Source of the DNA: Zeus faber
Lineage: Eukaryota; Chordata; Actinopteri; Zeiformes; Zeidae
Assembly: GCA_960531495.1 (NCBI GenBank)
Contig: OY482853.1
Span: forward strand, 22,638,173 to 22,702,172
Direction: 5' to 3'
Length of the DNA: 64,000 bases
This document shows, piece by piece, positions 59,406 through 64,000 of this stretch (position 1 is its first letter; each line of letters starts with the position of its first letter). The position numbers were made by a program, and so were the translations under genes. Below the pieces are notes generated by a model. It saw only the letters and a list, made by a program, of their open reading frames with translations. It did no database searches and had not been told where the DNA came from.

Positions 59406-61698
59406 ATTGCAGCTCTAAAAGTTTCCAGATTTCATTCTGTTGTCATACCTTAAAGGGAACATTTAATGCTAATGATGAGGTTAAATATAGCTTTTTTTTA
59501 ATGTAATCTTATGTAAACAACAATGTGTACACATTCACATTCAAACCAAAAACAATAAAACAATATAACTCATCTGATACCTACCTGCACTTTAACTCGT
59601 GGGGTTACTAAAAACGTAGCACAGCAGACAATATAGTGGCCTTTCATTAGCTGTACAGTAGAACAGGAATCTGAAGCCTGTGCAGTGCTTGACTCAGCTG
59701 GATGGAGGCTCATTTTTTTCTGGAGGTAAGCAAGTTTGCTATTATATATATGTAGAGGAGATTGAGTGGAACATTTATTGATAGGCACAAGTACGTGGAC
59801 AAAAGCAGCGAGAGCAAACTTGACAAATAACACTTCTCAAACTGATTTCTAAATAAATGTGCTTATTATGAGTCATTTAAAAGTGGGTACTTTCTTTCCA
59901 CCCCAATTTCCCCAGGAAGTACATTAAATTGGGGCCTGGACCTTAACACAAAGGAAGCAGTCTGTAATTAGCCTAGTGCCCCTATTATATTATGAGCAAA
60001 AATGTTTATTTCCATGTTCAGAGATAACTGCTGCAAGTTAAGGACAGCCATGGACTATCAAGATATACCTTTAGACTCTTACTTTTGCATGACAATAGAG
60101 GAAATCCTGCCAATGCTATAAAATGGTGTCTTTCTTTTCAAAAAGGCAAAGTAGTGATATGCAAAAGATTCCATTTTTGCAGTAGCAGATTAGTGCATTA
60201 CATAGATATGGAATGTTCATATGTTTAATAACCTAATTAAGTTCATCCGCATTTAAATAATGAATGAGCCATTAATGCCATGCCATTAATAGCTGGGCAT
60301 GGTATTACCTGACTGATGTACAGGTACTGTATGTGGCCTTTTGTCAACATAAATAAGGGTTTCATTCTACATAAGAATGTAACTCACAGTGTTGAAGACT
60401 AATGAGTGTCTTCTTGGCGGTAGCCCTGTGAACAAGGTCTGTGTGGCGCAAAAAAAACAGAGGCAAAGTTGCCCAAAAAGGCAGACCCAGGGTTCAGCAG
60501 TGGCCTCAAACATAAGGAGCTCATTCTCCATTCTTATTGTCCCTACTAATTGGTTGTACCTCTTTAAAGGGGATAAAAGGCTTGTTGCTTTGTGAGATCT
60601 ACTACATGGCGGTGAGTTTATATTGTTTTCCGTAAGCATGCATAGTGTAAGTACTACAACGCTGTCCAGTTCAATTGCAACATTTGATCACGGACATGCA
60701 GGGTAGCGTGCACCAGTTGTCAGTTTTACCTTCGGGGTAAAGGGTGGCATACAAGTGTGTTTTTATTCTGTGCTGGGCCACAGCCGATGTCAACAGCTTC
60801 CTAAAACCCGTCCAATTTATTACACTTGTCCTTTATATTTTTGTGAATCCATGCGCGTTCTCATTTAGAATCCAAGTCAACTTTAGGAGTTTCGAAGCTT
60901 GGAGGGAAGATGGTATATAACCTTTAGGAAAGACGACGTCAGGGGGCCGCAAGGGAAAAAAAACAAAAAACTCATACATCTTTCACATGTTGAGGCCAAT
61001 CCAACTTCTTTGGGTACTGCTTGATTAAACAGTTTTTTTTTTTCTTCTTAAAATTTTTGAACGCAGCAGACTGATTTTTTTTCCTAACACCAACCAGAAA
61101 TTGAGCTTTTGCACAGCGCTGGTTTGGATTTAAATCCGTGACTGCTGATTTGTTAATGCTAGCTTGTGAGGAATTAAGCATTTTAACAAGGTAGGCAAAA
61201 CCTTCAAAGCTCTGAATTTATTTCTCCAAGGGGAATAGAAATAGGGTCATATTTATTTATTTTGGTAAGCATTCATGACAGCCAGGCTAAAGTAGGAATC
61301 ATATGCAGAAGTTATGTGTAATTCTTAACTTACTAAACTACTAATTTATACGGGAGACAAAATGAAGTCACGTAGATCAATTCACAGACAAAATACAGAG
61401 CCAATGAAAAGGTGCTGAAGGCCCCTTTGGCTTTTGGGTTTTCGAGGCAAATTTTGAGTGTTTCTATAGCTTAAAAGTGATATGTTCATTTCCAATAGTC
61501 ATTCAATATTTATCAACATGTTCATGTTATTTCTTATTTTCTGGTGTTGACATCGGAATAACAACGTGTTCAGTTATAACAATTCATATATGACAGGCAT
61601 TAATCCCCGTTTTCAATTAAACGCACCATCTTAATCGTCATCTTCACTGGTGCCCATATCATTTGCATGTAATTGTCGTCGCAGCAGTCATTTCTGGT
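59406..61698. other. Stretch without a recognisable gene
   Basis: Unique AT-rich sequence; frames of 90 codons or less have no domain. Confidence 0.4.
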
Positions 61699-61862
61699 GC
61701 ACGGTGGCAGAGTGCATTGCACTGCTGTTGGCACAGCACTCCAGTGGGTTATCTCCCGATTAGGGGGCTTCCTGTGTGGAGTTTGCGAGTTCTCCCTGTG
61801 CTCACATGGTGTTTCCTCCACGTAACATCAGTAAGGACCCCCACCAAAAACATGCAGAACAT
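61699..61862 (+). repeat. Degenerate common teleost repeat (GTGTGGAGTTTG core)
   Basis: TGCACGGTGGCAGAGTGCAT, GGGGGCTTCCTGTGTGGAGT, TTGCGAGTTCTCCCTGTG, GTGTTTCCTCCACG and CCAAAAACATGCAG are in the order of a widespread fish repeat. The minus-strand fragment at 19925-20015 is from its right part. Confidence 0.55.
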
Positions 61863-61940
61863 TGTTGTCTGACCAGCAATAGATGTTTTGGAATTGGTCC
61901 CTGGGTGCGTTGCTGTATGCTGCCCCCTGGAGGAAGGACA

Positions 61941-62092
61941 GGCCCTGTTCCCACATGGAATCCATAACATTGCTGGATAAAAAATATCCGGAAAAAGCAG
62001 TGGGTGGTGGGTAGTCATTCCCACATTGGCCTCCTTTACAGAGAAGTTCCGTATGAAGTACATTACATACGGATACATTACATAATGCTCAC
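61941..62092 (+). mobile_element. Partial copy of the MITE-like element at 57713
   Basis: GGCCCTGTTCCCACATGGAA, TCCATAACATTGCTGGATAA, AGTCATTCCCACATTGGCCT and AGTTCCGTATGAAGTACATT align with 57714-57860. The right half is absent. Confidence 0.7.
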
Positions 62093-62314
62093 ACAAGAGG
62101 TGTCTAATATCACAAAACGAGGCAACAGAATTGTTTTTTAGACCAGGATTTGTTATTCACGAGTAAGGAGTTTTCGCACGCAAAAAAAAAGAATAATTTT
62201 TTTTTACCTTATTAAGTCCCATAGCAACGGTTAGGGCTAGGCAATATAGAAAAGCATACAGCATCACCATCAACATTATAAGGAACTTTAAGATTACTTA
62301 TTTTTTAATATATT

Positions 62315-62462
62315 TTTTTTTTTGGCATTTTCGTGCTTTATTTGATAGTGACAGTGCGGGAAGAAAGGGAAGGCATGGGACAGAGAGAGAGGGGATGACA
62401 TGCAGCAAATGGCCTCGTGCCGGGTGTATGGTGCGCTCTGACCGGTGAGCCACCGGGTAGAA
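62315..62462. repeat. Interspersed repeat with TTTATTTGATAGTGACAG
   Basis: TTTTCGTGCTTTATTTGATA, GTGACAGTGCGGGAAGAAAG, GGGGATGACATGCAGCAAAT, GCGCTCTGACCGGTGAGCCA follows a common percomorph repeat (TTTATTTGATAGTGACAG ... GACATGCAGCAAA ... CTCTACCAGGTGAGC) that I recall. Degenerate copy. Confidence 0.55.
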
Positions 62463-64000
62463 CCAAACTTTAAGAGAACTTAACGTGATCAATATAGATC
62501 ATAATATCTCATTAATTCAAAGTCCCTGTCAAAGAACCAACATTTAGAAATTCATCAAGGAGAAAAGAGAATCCACTTCACAAGCTAGTAGTCTATAGTC
62601 GGTCTTCAATACTCAAATGTTTTGAACTTACAACAGATGAAGAAGTAGACACATATGCGTTTGTCCTGAAAAATGAAACGGTTCACCCCAGTCAACCTGG
62701 ACAATTTGTTATTGCTACTAATGACTCCTCTGGAAAGCGTGAATCTTCCTTAAGCCACGGTTTGTTGGGGGGAAACCTTATAATATCCAATTACGCACAC
62801 GTTTTTCAATCAATTACTATCGTTTTTCTATAATCCTTGTGTATAGAAGAGCAACGACAGATTATGAAAATGAACTTTGTGCATTCTCATTTCAGGGTTC
62901 CTGCATTAGGAATCCCAAATAACTAGAAATATACCATGCAAACATTTTTATATGTGCACACCCTTTATTTATCTGCCACACGGTATATAAGGAGCCAACC
63001 TCATGAAGAAATTTTCATCTATATAAAAACATGTAAATCATGAAATACAACTTTTTGTGGATGACAAGGACATAGACTAAGACAGCGAGTTTCATATATG
63101 GACGTCAATGTACAAGAAAAAAATCCTTTGCTCCACTTTTACACACTGTAGTCACACACGAGAGCAGCGTTTACATCACATTTATTTGTCAGGATAAAAG
63201 CTTTTCCTTTGTTATTCCTTAACATTATACTGAACCAGTCAGTGCTATTGACAATAAAAGTCTCTTTTCCAATAGGAGCCTAGGCCAGCAAAGTGCTCTC
63301 ACGACGAATACAATAGTTGCAGACAGTACAGTGTTCACAGTTTCAATATTCAAGAAATATTCCTACATTCACTCTTCTGTGGACCAACGAATAAAGATGG
63401 CCAAAGAGGCTCTCAGGGAATACCAACTGGAGCATTATAATCAATAGCTTCTCAGGCCACTTGATAAAAATGCTATTTCCATCTCCAAGTCGCAAGAAAG
63501 AGCCCCTTCGCAGGGGAGAGCCGCACATCATTCTCCCCACTCGATGGGCAGCATGAAAAATAGGGGGCCACTGTCAGTGACCAATATTGATTACGAGTGA
63601 AAATGTGATCATTTTGTATTAACTCGGCCCTCAGAGCCCCGTTCTGTCAGGTTCGCTGGTGGAAATTAATGATTTCATACCTTGTATTAGAAAAATAGGG
63701 GCCGTTTCTCATTTTGCCCTCCAGACAGAGAGGTATATGCCAATCATGGCAATGTAATAGCTTTCCGAAAAGAACATGATGATGTGAATTAGATTAAACT
63801 CATTATTTAACACGTTTTTTTTCATCCTTTAAGGATATTTATTATTGCCTTTGACACCACTTTAATGAAGGCAGGGACGTGGCATTTAAAATATCAATTT
63901 CTGATAATTAGAGTTGTCATTGTTAAAAAGAGTGAGACTGTAAGAGAGGGAAGGGCTTTGCAGTCAAATTGCACTGCCCTGTTCCCACAAAATATCTGAT
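62463..64000. other. Stretch without a recognisable gene
   Basis: Unique, even-composition sequence. The part from about 62880 to the end has no repeats I recognise and includes TAAT-, ATTA- and GATAA-type words; it is a reasonable candidate for conserved non-coding DNA. No exon found. Confidence 0.4.

Overview
This window looks like non-coding nuclear DNA from a bony fish, probably a spiny-rayed teleost. The reasons are long (CA)n/(GT)n and (TA)n microsatellites, an L2/Rex-type LINE with a (TTGAATC)n tail, a Tc1-type transposon, several hAT-like elements with 8-bp target duplications, and many short interspersed sequences that I recognise from memory as common teleost repeats. There is no bacterial, phage or CRISPR content. 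All repeat-family assignments rest on memory and visible motifs, not on a search.

Layout. Positions 1-2300 are a patchwork of DNA-transposon debris, including a fragment encoding a hAT C-terminal domain. Positions 2300-9300 are mostly unique sequence with two further repeats, one holding two strong hairpins and one split by a (TA)n/(CA)n microsatellite. Positions 9305-14745 are the most structured part. An old minus-strand LINE with many stops appears to be split by a younger plus-strand LINE at 10620-14141, whose main frame (10941-13631) is intact for 896 codons although its N-terminal extension looks broken. Positions 14760-23860 are mostly unique AT-rich DNA. A CpG-rich block at 23862-25060 contains the best host-gene candidate: a minus-strand first coding exon (23985-23862) with a signal peptide, an in-frame upstream stop and a strong splice donor. 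Positions 25170-36540 hold microsatellites, repeats and probable unique non-coding DNA. A decayed Tc1 copy (36679-37895) sits between two (CA)n tracts, followed by a hAT-like element (38544-39458).

From 39470 to 64000 there is more unique DNA with a second hAT-like element flanked by a perfect 8-bp duplication (51400-52994), a decayed LINE reverse-transcriptase tail (53640-54190), an integrase-core transposase fragment (57058-57310) that has lost its first catalytic Asp, paired MITE-like repeats, minisatellites and detached LINE 3' tails.

How the parts relate: no operon or pathway is present. The young LINE carries both enzymes needed for target-primed reverse transcription (endonuclease and reverse transcriptase), and its 3' end recurs alone at two other places. 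The hAT-like elements lack transposase and would depend on an enzyme supplied elsewhere. The host gene that starts at 23985 would run leftwards, so the repeat-rich region 1-23860 may be its first intron; that is inference.
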